Source: Candidatus Altimarinota bacterium (GTDB lineage: Bacteria > Patescibacteriota > Gracilibacteria > BD1-5 > UBA6164). From it: 64,000 nucleotides of DNA. A program made the translations under genes and the position numbers. The notes below the pieces were generated by a model that was not told the DNA's origin, did no database searches, and saw only the letters and a program-made list of their open reading frames with translations. Positions 13,761-23,708 of the stretch are shown in pieces. The stretch covers positions 84,535-148,534 of the forward strand of contig JABWCI010000001.1 of NCBI GenBank assembly GCA_013368515.1. Reading direction: 5' to 3'. The first letter of the stretch is position 1; the number at the start of each line of letters is the position of its first letter.

Positions 13761-14309
13761 TTATAGCTTAAAAATAATTTTTATTTTTTCTATCATCTTT
13801 TCATCACATAACTTATGAACCAAATCATAATCTTTGTTTCTTAATGCTTGTCTTAAATTTGTAGCACTAATTGCAATTTTTTGTCAGTTATAATTTACAA
13901 AAGAGTTTTCCCTAGATTGTTCTATATAATTGAAAGAAAAATTATTGAAATGATTTTCATATTTTTTTATTATATTGTATGCACTATCATTTTTAAAATC
14001 TCAAGCATATAAATTTATATCTCTTAATCATTTTCATTTTTCAAAAAGTATCTTATATATATTGTAGATCCAAATCAAATCGCTTCTATCATCTCTAAGT
14101 TCTAAGATTTCTAGATTTTTGTTACCCTTGTATTTCAAAAGAAGTATTTCTTTTATTTCATTAAATTTTAGAGGATTTTGTTCATCAATTATATTTTTAC
14201 TTCAAATTAGAACAATAACTCTATCATTTTCAGATAATGCTTTATCAATTATAGAGATATGTCATATGTGAGGTGGATTTAATCTACCTATAAATAATCA
14301 AAGAGTCAT
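13761..14309 (-). CDS. NMN/nicotinate-nucleotide adenylyltransferase-like enzyme
   Basis: 182 residues with the nucleotidyltransferase signature GRLNPPHIGHI (HxGH, residues 8-18) and the second motif ISATNLRQAL (about 150-159), equivalent to ISSTxxR of the NadM/NadD superfamily. Such enzymes join ATP to NMN or a similar phosphate in NAD synthesis; related proteins are fused to Nudix domains. The substrate is not certain: pantetheine-phosphate and FMN adenylyltransferases share the fold. It sits between a membrane protein (13 nt gap) and the HNH gene (4 nt gap). Confidence 0.7.
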
Positions 14310-14322
14310 ATTAATATATTTT

Positions 14323-15153
14323 TTAACATATAAAATTATCTTTAACAAAATCAATAATTTTCTTACTTTTATATCATCAAAAAATTATATCATTAATTTC
14401 ATCTCTATAATATACATATCATTCATCTATATTAAATATTCAATAAACTTTATTATATCATTTTATTTTTCAAAATTCTTCTAATCTAATAATTTCAATC
14501 TCTTTACTTTTAAAAAGAATTTCTTTTTCTAATATTTTTAAACATATTAACTGAGAATTTTTACTTAATAATAAAACCTTTTTAATTTCATTTGAATAAT
14601 AAATAATATATTTATTTTCATTTTTAAAATAAGATATAATTTTATCAATATGAGATAATTTTTTATGTTTTACATATATTAATAATATTAATATAATATA
14701 AAAAATTATTAAATATATATTAAAATTATTAATATACAAAAAATATAGTCCTAAAAATATAGATAAAACAAAAATTAAATATAAAACCGCTATTTCTCAA
14801 TCTAATTTAACTCTCAATGAAATAAATTCATTTTCTCCAGAATTTAAACTATTTCTATATGTTTTTAAAATATTAAAATATAAAGTAAAAATAGCTAATA
14901 ATAATGAAATGAACATTAGAATTAAACCATAATCTGAAAATTTTTCAACTACTCCTCAATGATGTGAACATGCTCAACTTAATCAAATACTTTGAGAATT
15001 CCAACCATCTTGGCATTCTAAAAATGTTGAATTAAATCATAAAGCAACTGAAAGAATTATTGAAAATAATATAATTATTCTTTTCTTTCAAAAAAAAGTT
15101 ATAAAAAAGTAATATATCGATATAAAAACTAAAAAAATTAAAAGTATATTCAT
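14323..15153 (-). CDS. membrane protein with an extracytoplasmic CSHHGGV motif
   Basis: 276 residues. Two N-terminal membrane helices flank nothing long, then the segment CQDGWNSQSI...GACSHHGGV (about 47-66) lies outside the membrane; the C-x-DG...G-x-CSHHGGV pattern is found in small DUF3761-type domains of bacterial secreted proteins. Two to three more helices follow (about 76-96, 118-158), and the C-terminal 110 residues are soluble, ending in a possible Tyr-rich beta sheet. Function unknown; the Cys/His pattern could bind metal. Part of the minus-strand run from the amidohydrolase gene to the HNH gene with 9-13 nt gaps. Confidence 0.55.
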
Positions 15154-15162
15154 ATAGTATTA

Positions 15163-16011
15163 TTAATAATATTTTTTAATTAAAAAATTTTCTATAACTT
15201 CACTAAGTAGTTTTATATATTTTTGTACTTTTACATCATCTAAAACTATTTTAGAATTATTTGTAAAATCCTTTGTTTCATCAGTTGCTATATTTGATTT
15301 CAAAACTTCTATAAATGAAGAAGGTACTTTTTGTATCAAATTGGTAACTTGATATTTATCTTCTAAAGAATAAGACTTGTTTTCATAAAAAGGAATTTTA
15401 GCATTATCAAAAACTCATCTCAATTCTCTATCAAGCATCTTGCAAGAATAATAATCTCAGGCTTTATTTGAAGTTAAAAAATTTTCTCTTCTTTCTTCTC
15501 AAGAATAAGATTTTTCCAAAAACTCTATCAAATCCTTATTTTTTATATTTTCATGGAAATTCCAAGGAAAATTATTTTCTCTTCAACACATTGTATGAAT
15601 ATGTATTCAACAAGCAGAATTTTCTACTATTTTTTCTATTTGAGAAATAGAATCTTTATACATATCCAAAAAATAATCTGTTTTTAATATTTTTGGACAA
15701 GCATTTTCAATAGAACGATTAAAATCACAAAAAGCTCTTGGAACTTGTCATATTATAAGACAAAGCTTTAATTCTGGAAATCTAGTTTTGATATATTCAA
15801 AAATACCTTTGGAAATAATTCAAGAACCCAAATCTGATTCATGAATGATATAATCCATAATAGTTTCATCTTCAAAATCATTTTCTCTTAGATTTTGTTT
15901 TATTATATCAAGCCAAGATTGATCTACTCAATCGTGTGGAGCATAAATAAAAAAGTCATATATTTCTGACTTTTTTAATTTATATGTTTCGTAAACAATA
16001 AATGGTTTCAT
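15163..16011 (-). CDS. N-formylglutamate amidohydrolase-like protein
   Basis: 282 residues. Motifs of the FGase family (PF05013) occur in order: APHDG (about 24), ESDLGS (about 57), PRAFCDFNRSIE (about 95) and an IHIHTM histidine pair (about 150). In this family, zinc bound by His/Asp/Glu residues hydrolyses N-formyl-L-glutamate or related amides. The motif spacing is good but the overall sequence is divergent, so the true substrate may be another amide. It lies 13 nt after prfA stop on the same strand. Little else of histidine degradation is visible. Confidence 0.6.
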
Positions 16012-16024
16012 AAAATTTTAAAAA

Positions 16025-17104
16025 TTATACACTTCCTTTTCAAGCAGCTTCTAACTTAGCTTGTTGGTCTGCAACAGCACATGCATCTATAATAGGAGCA
16101 AGTCTTCACATCATAATTTGTGGTAATCCTGAAAAGTTTTGACCAATTCTATGGTCTGTCAATCTATCTTGTGGAAAATTATAAGTTCTTATTTTTTCAC
16201 TTCTATCTCAAGTTCAAACTTGTGATGATCTAGCTTCTCATAATTCTTTTTGTCTTTTTTCTTCTTCAAAAGCATAAAGTTTACTTCTCAAAATAGCCCG
16301 AGCTTTTTCTCTGTTTTTATGTTGAGATCTACCATCCTGACAAAAAACCATTACTCAAGTTGGGATATGTTTCAATTGAACTGCTGAATCTGTTTTGTTA
16401 ACATGTTGTCAACCCGCTCAACTTGATCTAGTAAATTGCATTTCTACATCATCTGGATTTAATTCAAAATCAAGTTCATCTACTTCAGGCATTATAGCAA
16501 CTGTAATAGTTGAAGTATGAACTCTACCTTTACTTTCAGTTGCTGGAATTCTTTGCACTCTATGAACTCATGATTCATATTTAAATCTAGAATATGCTCA
16601 CTCTCATTTTACTTCAAAAATCAATTCTTTAACTCAACCAGTTTCATTATCTGATTGTTCAGAAATCTCTACACTATATCATTCGTTTTCAGCAAAAAGC
16701 ATATAAGATTTTGAAAGTTCAGCTGCAAAAAGAGATGCTTCATCTCAACCAGCTCAAGCCCTAACTTCAACGATTATATTTTTATCATCATTTGGATCTT
16801 TTGGCAACAATGAAATTTTAAGACTTTCTTCTAAATTTGGTATCTTTTCTTCAGCTTCAGATATTTCCATTTTTATAAGATCTCTCATCTCCTCATCTTT
16901 TTCACTATAAAGCATCTCTTTATTTTCTTCATATGCTTCATATACAGATTTATATTGTTTGTATAAATTTACAGCCTCTTCTATTTGTTTTTTTCTTCAT
17001 GTAACTTCTTTTATCTTTTTTTGATCTTTAAATATATCTGGATCTGACATTTTTTGTTCCAAAGATTCATATTCAGCTACTAAATTATCTAAATTGAATT
17101 TCAT
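16025..17104 (-). CDS. prfA: peptide chain release factor 1
   Basis: 359 residues, full length for RF1. The catalytic GGQ is at 231-233 within [18 protein letters not shown]; it triggers peptidyl-tRNA hydrolysis at UAA and UAG. The second Gly of GGQ and the Gly two residues earlier are themselves encoded by TGA. RF1 alone is the expected factor in code-25 bacteria because RF2 would terminate at UGA. No RF2 (prfB) gene is seen in this window. The start ATG gives [17 protein letters not shown], a normal RF1 opening. Divergent from the NlpC/P60-like gene. Confidence 0.93.
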
Positions 17105-17192
17105 AAATTAAAATTGTTATATTTTTTAAATTTTTGCGAATTATAAGAAAAAATGATTAAATAGCAAGAAAAAGAAAGTTTGTTTTGTTTTA

Positions 17193-17220
17193 TTGACAAA
17201 TAATTAATATATATTATAGC
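17193..17220 (+). promoter_or_regulatory. putative promoter of the NlpC/P60-like gene
   Basis: TTGACA, a 16-nt spacer and TATAGC, followed about 30 nt later by the ATG. The same spacing is seen at the rRNA and tRNA promoters. Confidence 0.5.
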
Positions 17221-17250
17221 AATATATATTATTAAAAATAAAGTATAATA

Positions 17251-17910
17251 ATGACTTTAGAAATAAAACAAGCTACTAGAGAAAATAATAATGAAGTAAA
17301 AGTTCCTGAAATTGAAGATGCTTCAGATTTAACATCATGAAAAGTTAGAACAATAATTATGAGAGATTTAATAAAAACTAAATCTTATATATCTATATGT
17401 TCTTGATGAGTTTATATTACTTCTTGAAAATATTATAATGATTTTCATCTTTTAAAATATAAAAATTTAAAAAATACAAATGATCTTTGTTTCTTAATTT
17501 CTGATGAAGAAATGAACTGTAGAGAATTAAAAATACCTGATGAAATAAGAAAAAAAATAGTTGAATACCTAAGAAATCAAGATAAATTAATAATAGATGA
17601 AAGATATAGATTGCCTTGATGATTAAAATCTACTCCATTTAATTGCCAAAGTTTTATTTATTTTATAAAATGATGGTTTGAAAAAAAACCAGATTTAGAA
17701 TTCAAATATTTAAAAGAAGAAAATATATGAGATGTAAAACCATGAGATACATTATATCTTATTGAGTGAGATGAATGAACATGAGAATATTGGCACTATA
17801 TGCTATACTTATGAGAATGATTTTGTTTAAGCAAAAATTGACATGCTTGAGTTGTAATAACAAGACATAATCTAAAATGATTATATCATGTAAAAGAAAA
17901 ACTTTCCTAA
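17251..17910 (+). CDS. NlpC/P60-like cysteine hydrolase, cytoplasmic form
   Basis: 219 residues with no signal peptide. The C-terminal half has the papain-like NlpC/P60 or LRAT pattern: Cys132 in FNCQSFIYF starting a helix, the beta segment VKPGDTLYLIEG (about 160) and His182 in YWHYMLYLGEGF, followed by another strand ending SKNGHAGV. These enzymes usually cut peptidoglycan cross-peptides or act as amidases/acyltransferases. The N-terminal 100 residues are unrecognised. With no export signal, it may work inside the cell or be carried out by another system. Many glycines are TGA, so it is a resident gene. Confidence 0.55.
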
Positions 17911-17927
17911 TATTAGGAAAGTTTTTT
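17899..17927. terminator. bidirectional terminator between NlpC-like gene and obg
   Basis: The near-perfect palindrome AAACTTTCCTAATATTAGGAAAGTTT is followed by a T-run. It overlaps the stop codons of both convergent genes. Confidence 0.85.
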
Positions 17928-19293
17928 ATAAATTATATCTCAATTTATCAAGAGGTATTTCTCTACCTGCAATAATAATCTTAGGTGATATTTGTTCTGT
18001 ATCATTTCATTCAAAGAAACTACTATTATCAACTCAAGTTTCATTTATTATAGAGTTTAGTTCACTTTGTAAACTTTTCATAAGTCCGATTTTTTCCATA
18101 ACATCATAAACTCTTGCAATTGCTTCTAGATTTGAAAAATCAGTCATTCTAACTATTTGTTCTAATCTAGGACCTGTAGCTTTAAATGTATAACCTTCTA
18201 AATATTCTAAATTATATTTTCTTGGCACATCTCATGAATCATCTTTCAAATCATACATTTTGATTTCAATTTCTCTATATTCATCTGTTTTTACTAATTG
18301 TTTTTCTTTAGAATAATTATCTATCAAGAAATCTTTAAGTTCAGAAACTCATTCTCCAGTTGCAGCTGAAATAACAAAAACTTTTTTATCTCAAAATTGT
18401 TTTTTAAACTCGCTAACTATAAATTCTTTCATTTCACTATCAAGTAAATCAGCCTTTGAAAAAACAACAATTTCTTCTTTTGTAGCTAGATCTGGTGAAA
18501 AATATTCTAATTCTTTTCTTATATTTGTATAATCTGTAAATACTTGATCCATTCTATACATATCAAGAAGATGCAATAAAACACCCGTTCTTTCAATATG
18601 TTTTAAAAACTCTATTCAAAGACCTTTTCATTGACTTGCTCATGGGATTAAACCTGGAACATCTTCTATAACAAGAGATTTACCTTTATGATCTAAAACT
18701 CAAAGATTTGGAGTTAAAGTTGTAAATGGATAATCTCAAATTTTTGCTTTTACATTTGTAATATTTGATATAAGAGTTGATTTTCAAGCACTAGGAATAC
18801 CAATAATTCAAATATCAGCAACAAGTTTCAGCTCTAAGTGTAAATCAACTTCTTCAGATATATCTCACAATTCGGCAAATGCAGGAGCTTGTCTAGTACT
18901 AGAACAAAAGTGAGCATTTCAATAACCTCATCTACCTCATTTAGCAACAAGTAATTTTAAATTATTTTCATCTAAATCAGCTATAACTTCTCAAGTATTT
19001 GCATCTTTTACAATAGTTCAAACAGGCACTTTTAAAATAAGGTCTGAAGCATTTGCTCAAGCCATTGTATTTTGTCATCATGATTCTCAAGAACTCGCTT
19101 TTAAAACTTTTTTATGTCTATAATCAGAAAGTGTATTTAAATTGATATCTGTTAAAAGAAAAACATCTCATCATTTTCATCCATCTCATCACCATGGACC
19201 TCATTTTGGTATATATTTTTCTCTTCTCCAAGAAACAATTCAATCTCAACCTTTTCATGATATAACTTTGATTTTTACTTCATCAATAAACAT
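17926..19293 (-). CDS. obg: Obg/CgtA GTPase
   Basis: 455 residues with the three Obg parts. The N-terminal glycine-rich Obg fold starts MFIDEVKIKVISGKGGDGI and includes GGPWGGDGGKGGDV, mostly TGA glycines. The central GTPase has GIPSAGKST (about 162), DVPGLIPGAS (switch II), and FSKADLLD as the NKxD equivalent. A C-terminal OCT-type domain carries YNLEYLEGYTFKATGP and ends in REIPLDKLRYNL. Obg binds the 50S subunit and couples ribosome assembly to growth. FSKAD in place of NKAD departs slightly from consensus. It lies downstream of tRNA-Met on the same strand. Confidence 0.93.
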
Positions 19294-19404
19294 TTTCTTT
19301 AAATTAGATAATATTTTTAAAACAAATTTTAAAATTTTTAATTTTACATTATAAAAACTCTAAAATCTATTTTAAAAGAAATTTCAAATTTTACAATTTA
19401 AAAA

Positions 19405-19437
19405 GGTTCCGAAAAAATTTTTGATTTAATCGGAACC
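19405..19437 (-). terminator. terminator of tRNA-Met
   Basis: Stem GGTTCCGA / TCGGAACC with a 17-nt loop and a T-run on the minus strand, 19 nt downstream of the tRNA 3' end. Confidence 0.75.
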
Positions 19438-19455
19438 AGTTTTTATGGCCTAAAA

Positions 19456-19532
19456 TGGTGTCAATGAGTGGAATTGAACCACCGACCTCGGGGTTATGAA
19501 TCCCGCGCTCTAACCAACTGAGCTACACTGAC
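19456..19532 (-). tRNA. tRNA-Met(CAU), elongator
   Basis: Minus-strand cloverleaf with acceptor GTCAGTG / CATTGAC, anticodon loop TTCATAA and encoded CCA. The paired first base of the acceptor separates it from the initiator tRNA at 35341-35415. Confidence 0.88.
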
Positions 19533-19551
19533 TAATCAAATTTGCTCCAAA

Positions 19552-19614
19552 TTTATATTTATAATGATTAAAAAGTCAAATTTTTTTTGACTTATTGGTA
19601 TTAATAAATAAAAT
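19552..19614. promoter_or_regulatory. divergent promoter pair for tRNA-Met and rpsF operon
   Basis: Minus promoter: TTGACT (19574-19579 complement), 16 nt, TATAAA (19552-19557 complement). Plus promoter: TTGACT (19587-19592), 16 nt, TAAAAT (19609-19614). The two -35 boxes form one palindrome, AAGTCAAA-T-run-TTTGACTT, so both start from a 21-bp core. Confidence 0.7.
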
Positions 19615-19692
19615 AAGGCCACTTTTTATGAAAAAAGTATTTTTTATATCCTTCCAGTTAATAAATAATTGGATAATAACCCATAGGAAAAC

Positions 19693-19980
19693 ATGGCAAA
19701 ATACGAATTAATGCTTATTGTTGATACTAGCATTACTGAAGAACAAAGAAGTACTTCAATAGCTGATTTAAAAGCTTTACTTGAAAAAAATGAAGCTAAA
19801 ATCACAAAAGAAGATGTTTGGTGAGACAAAAAAATGGCTTACAAAATTGGTAAATCAGATAGAGGTTTCTATATATTATTTGATTTAGAAATGAATGGTA
19901 AATCAATAAAAGAAATGTCTAAAGTAATTAACTTAGATAAAAACATTGTTAGATATATGTTTACTAGAGTAGACGCATAA
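19693..19980 (+). CDS. rpsF: 30S ribosomal protein bS6
   Basis: 95 residues opening MAKYELMLIVDTSITEEQ, the classic S6 first strand, followed by MAYKIGKSDRGFYILF and ending RYMFTRVDA. S6 binds 16S rRNA with S18 on the platform of the small subunit. It leads the conserved rpsF-ssb-rpsR operon. Glycines are mostly GGT with one TGA (the W-G in DVWGDKK), as in other highly expressed genes here. The 70-nt leader before the start can fold a small TCCA/TGGA hairpin, where some bacteria have an S6:S18 autoregulatory RNA; I cannot confirm that motif. Confidence 0.95.
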
Positions 19981-20017
19981 TTATACTTCAATTTTTATAC
20001 TTTTAAGACAAAAATAA

Positions 20018-20410
20018 ATGAGAACAGTTAACAAAGTTATACTTATTGGTAATATAACTAGAGATCCAGCAGTAAAAACTACTGAAACAAATAAGAAAGT
20101 TGCATTATTTACAATAGCTACAAATAGATATTTTAAAACTGCTACTTGAGAAAATAAATCTGAAAGTGAATTCCACAACTGTGTAGTTTGGTGAAGTTTA
20201 GCTGAAAGATGTGAAAAATTTCTTACTAAAGGAAAACTTGTTTATGCTGAATGAAGATTAAAAACTAGAGTTATCGAAAAAGAAGATGGTTCTAAATCGT
20301 ATAAAACAGAAGTTGTTATTTCAAATATAATCTTCTTAAATAAAAAATCTGACTTCGAAGAAGCTGGAATTATTGATGAAATAGATATTGAAGAAGAAGA
20401 TAAATTTTAA
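20018..20410 (+). CDS. ssb: single-stranded DNA-binding protein
   Basis: 130 residues with the SSB OB-fold: MRTVNKVILIGNITRDP at the start, then FTIATNRYF, SEFHNCVVWG and KGKLVYAEGRLKTR. The short tail ends EDIDIEEEDKF: acidic as in SSB tails, but with a terminal KF instead of the usual DDIPF. It coats single-stranded DNA in replication and repair. It sits between rpsF and rpsR as in most bacteria. Confidence 0.95.
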
Positions 20411-20489
20411 TCTAAAAAATTAAAAAATAAATTATCAAACCCTAAGGGTTTGGTTATATACCCAAAATTTATTATTAAACAAAAAAACT

Positions 20490-20708
20490 ATGACTAAAAC
20501 TACTTGCCCATTAGAAGGACAAAACATTGATTATAAAAATGTTGAATTATTAAAAAAATATATTACTAAATTTGGTAAAATAACTCCTAGATACTATACA
20601 GGTGTATCATTAAAAAATCAAAAAAAGTTATCAAATGCTATTAAAAAAGCTAGAATTATGGCTTTATTACCATTTGTTAAATCTTTTGATCCAAATTACG
20701 AAGGATAA
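20490..20708 (+). CDS. rpsR: 30S ribosomal protein bS18
   Basis: 72 residues with the S18 signature: [20 protein letters not shown] near the start, then [19 protein letters not shown] and [12 protein letters not shown]. It partners with S6 on the 30S platform. No TGA codons are present. A short hairpin AACCCTAAGGGTT lies in the 79-nt gap after ssb. A strong terminator follows. Confidence 0.95.
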   Translation: MTKTTCPLEGQNIDYKNVELLKKYITKFGKITPRYYTGVSLKNQKKLSNAIKKARIMALLPFVKSFDPNYEG

Positions 20709-20730
20709 TTAATAATTTTAAATATATAAA

Positions 20731-20760
20731 AGAAGAATTCTATAACTAGAATTCTTCTTT
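20731..20760 (+). terminator. terminator of rpsF-ssb-rpsR
   Basis: Stem AGAAGAATTCTA / TAGAATTCTTCT with a 4-nt loop and a T-rich tail. Confidence 0.85.
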
Positions 20761-20828
20761 TATTATTGTCAATGTTTTTATTTAAAAAACTTTACTTTTT
20801 ATATTTTCTTTATATACTCTCTTGCGTA

Positions 20829-20863
20829 AAATTAAGTTCAGTTATTAAAGCTGAACTTAATTT
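20829..20863 (+). promoter_or_regulatory. leader hairpin upstream of typA
   Basis: A 13-bp perfect stem AAATTAAGTTCAG / CTGAACTTAATTT with a 9-nt loop, followed by TATTATTTT, ends 28 nt before the typA start. It could be an attenuator or a terminator of a short transcript. No other gene lies between it and the rpsR terminator. Confidence 0.45.
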
Positions 20864-20891
20864 ATTATTTTAATATTAAAACATATTTTTT

Positions 20892-22694
20892 ATGTCTTTT
20901 AGAAATATAGCCATTATCGCTCACGTTGATCATGGTAAAACTACATTGGTTGATGAATTATTAAAATCTGACGACAATTTCGATGAAAGAGTTGGTATTG
21001 AAACATGTGTAATGGATTCAAACGCTCAAGAAAAAGAAAGAGGGATTACTATTTATTCAAAAAATACAGGTATTAATTACAAAGGTAATAAAATTAACAT
21101 AGTTGATACTCCAGGGCATGCTGACTTTGGTTCAGAGGTAGAAAGAGTACTTAGAACTGTTGATAGTGTTTGTCTAGTAGTTGATGCTTATGAAGGGCCT
21201 ATGCCTCAAACAAAATTTGTACTAAAAAAATCTCTTGAATTAGGTCTTCATCCTATTGTTGTTATCAATAAAATGGATAAACCTTCAGCTAGAGCTGATT
21301 GGGTTGTAGATCAATTATTTGATTTATTTGTACAACTTGGTGCAACTGATGAACAATTAGAGCACTTAAATGAGCCAGTTTATGCTATAGCTAGAGAAGG
21401 TTTAGCTTGGACAGATGAAAATCCTGAAAGAAAAGATATGTCTCCTCTTTTAGATTTCATAATGAAAAAAATACCCGAAGCTCCTAACAATGTTGATGCT
21501 CCATTTAAAATGCAAATTGCAAATCTAGGTTATGATAGTTTTCTTTGAAGACTTGGTATCGGTAGAATTTATGAATGAAAAGTTAAAGTTGGTCAAGAAG
21601 TATTTATTACTTCAAATGAATGAGTTGAAAGAAAAGGTAAAATTACTGAAATTCTGACAAATCACTGATTAAATAAAGTAAAAACTAAAGAAGCAATTGC
21701 TTGAGATATAGTTACCATAGCTTGAATTGCTGATATATTCGTAGGTGAAACTGTTTCATGAATAACATGAGCAGAAGCTATGCCACCTATTACTATTGAT
21801 GAACCTACTTTAAAAATGGAATTTTTAGTAAATAATTCTCCATTTGCTGGTAGAGAAGGTAAATTTGTTACTTCAAGACAAATTAGAGATAGACTTGAAA
21901 AAGAACTTGAAACTAATGTATGATTAAAAATAGATTTTTCTAGTGGTGATAACTATGAAGTTGCTGGTAGATGAGAATTACATTTATCTGTTCTTATTGA
22001 AACAATGAGAAGAGAATGATTTGAACTACAAGTTTGAGCTCCAGTTGTAATTATGCATGAAGAAAATGGTGTAAAAATGGAACCAATTGAAAACGTATCT
22101 GTTTCAGTTCCAGCAGGTTTTGAATGATCTGTTATTGCTGAACTTGGTAAAAGAAAAGGTTTAATGTCAAATATGGTTGAAAACAATGGAATCGTTAGTT
22201 TAGAATTTAGAGTTCCAACTAGAGGTCTTCTTGGTTTTAAATCAGAATTTACTACACTTACAAAAGGTGAATGATTATTATCAAGCTCATTTGATAAATT
22301 TGAAGCTTACAAAGGTCCAATTGAAAAAAGAGCCGTATGATCAATGATTTCTATGGAAAATGGTAAAACAATGGCTTACTCACTATTTAATTTACAAGAT
22401 AGAGGTAAAATATTTGTTGAACCAGCTACTGAAATATATGAATGAATGATTATTTGAGAATCATCTAAAGGTCAAGACTTGGCAGTAAATGCAACTAAAA
22501 ATAAAAAACTTACAAACGTAAGAGCATCTGGTACAGATGAAGCATTAAAATTAGTTCCACCAAAAATAATGACTCTTGAAGAAGCTATTGACTATATATC
22601 AGATGATGAGTATGTAGAAGTAACTCCATTATCAATTAGATTAAGAAAAAAATATTTAACTGAAACTGAAAGAAAAAGATTTGGTAAAAATTAA
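20892..22694 (+). CDS. typA: TypA/BipA translational GTPase
   Basis: 600 residues. The G domain starts [19 protein letters not shown] with DTPGHADF and NKMDKP, followed by EF-G-like domains II, III and V. The C-terminus, with the segment [17 protein letters not shown] and the end ERKRFGKN, is diagnostic of BipA/TypA rather than EF-G or LepA. It binds ribosomes under stress and aids 50S assembly. The first 218 codons contain no TGA, while the later part uses TGA often (first at the G of DSFLGRLG), so a standard-code tool would report only a truncated G domain. Confidence 0.95.
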
Positions 22695-22697
22695 TAA

Positions 22698-22727
22698 AAA
22701 AATAGAGATTTAAATCTCTATTTTTTT
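22698..22727. terminator. bidirectional terminator after typA
   Basis: Stem AATAGAGATTT / AAATCTCTATT with A-run and T-run flanks; it serves typA and the convergent secreted-protein gene. Confidence 0.85.
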
Positions 22728-22728
22728 A

Positions 22729-23589
22729 TTAATTTTTTTCTATATAAAATAAATTTCATTTATCATTTGTATATGAATTATAACTAACTTCTATTTCATT
22801 TTTTCATTTATTTAAAACAAAGTTTAATTTATAATAAGGAATAATTAAGTAAATGTGATTTTCATTATCTGTATAATATTTAACCATCTTATATTTTTTT
22901 TCAGATTTTGGATAAATAGTTTTTTCATAACTTTTACTAGTTACTTTAAGATCATGATAATCTAAAGAAGAATCATATATTGATAACTTAACTTTTTCTT
23001 CAATTAAAAATTTAAAATTTTTAATAAATACTTCATTTTTATAATCAATTGGATATATAAATAAATCTACATTTTCTGAACCTTTTGAATCTATTTTGTA
23101 AACTTCCGTACTTCTAGTATTTAAATATACATCTTTATAATCTTCAAACATACATTTATCATAAAATATTTCATTAAATATGAAATTTGAATTATCACAT
23201 CAATTACTTCATCATAAAATACTTATTAAATTATTATTTAATGCTCTTATAATATTTTTTTGTCATAATTTACTAGTAAAAAAATTTATAACTTCATTAC
23301 TATTTTCTATTAATTTAGTTTCAATTATAGCTTTATTATAAGTTTTTTCAAAAATATCATCAATTTTTTTAAGACTATCTTTTTCAATAATTGAAAATGC
23401 CCTAATCTTAGAAAGTTTGTTTTTAGAATTAGCTTCTATAACTCAATTTGGTAAACTTAATAGAGGATAATTAAAATAAGAATAGTTTTCATTAATTTTT
23501 ACTTCATCATATTCAAATTTTAGAGCATAAACACTATTTAAACTATTAAACATTATAATGATTAGAAGTATCAATATTTTTTTTGACAT
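22729..23589 (-). CDS. secreted protein of unknown function
   Basis: 286 residues. The N-terminus MSKKILILLIIIMFNSLNSVYA is a clear signal peptide with cleavage likely after VYA. The mature part is Asn/Lys/Tyr-rich, mixed alpha/beta, with four cysteines or so, two of them in GCDN and DKCMFED. No known domain is recognised. It has TGA glycines (for example LGGSNG), so it is resident. It is divergent from the probably acquired BPSL0067-type gene with a 119-nt gap; whether they act together is unknown. Confidence 0.6.
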
Positions 23590-23637
23590 ATATATATATG
23601 TTATTTATATAAATTTAACAGAAGTTAAAAGATATTA

Positions 23638-23666
23638 TTGACAAAAAAAAAAAAAAATCAATATTA
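23638..23666 (+). promoter_or_regulatory. putative promoter of the BPSL0067-type gene
   Basis: TTGACA, then a 15-base A tract within a 17-nt spacer, then ATATTA. A small GTTCTTAATTTTGAGAAC hairpin and the Shine-Dalgarno AAGGAG follow before the ATG at 23709. The A tract spacer should be sensitive to length slippage. Confidence 0.5.
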
Positions 23667-23708
23667 ATTTAGCGTTCTTAATTTTGAGAACATAAAAAGG
23701 AGTAAAAA

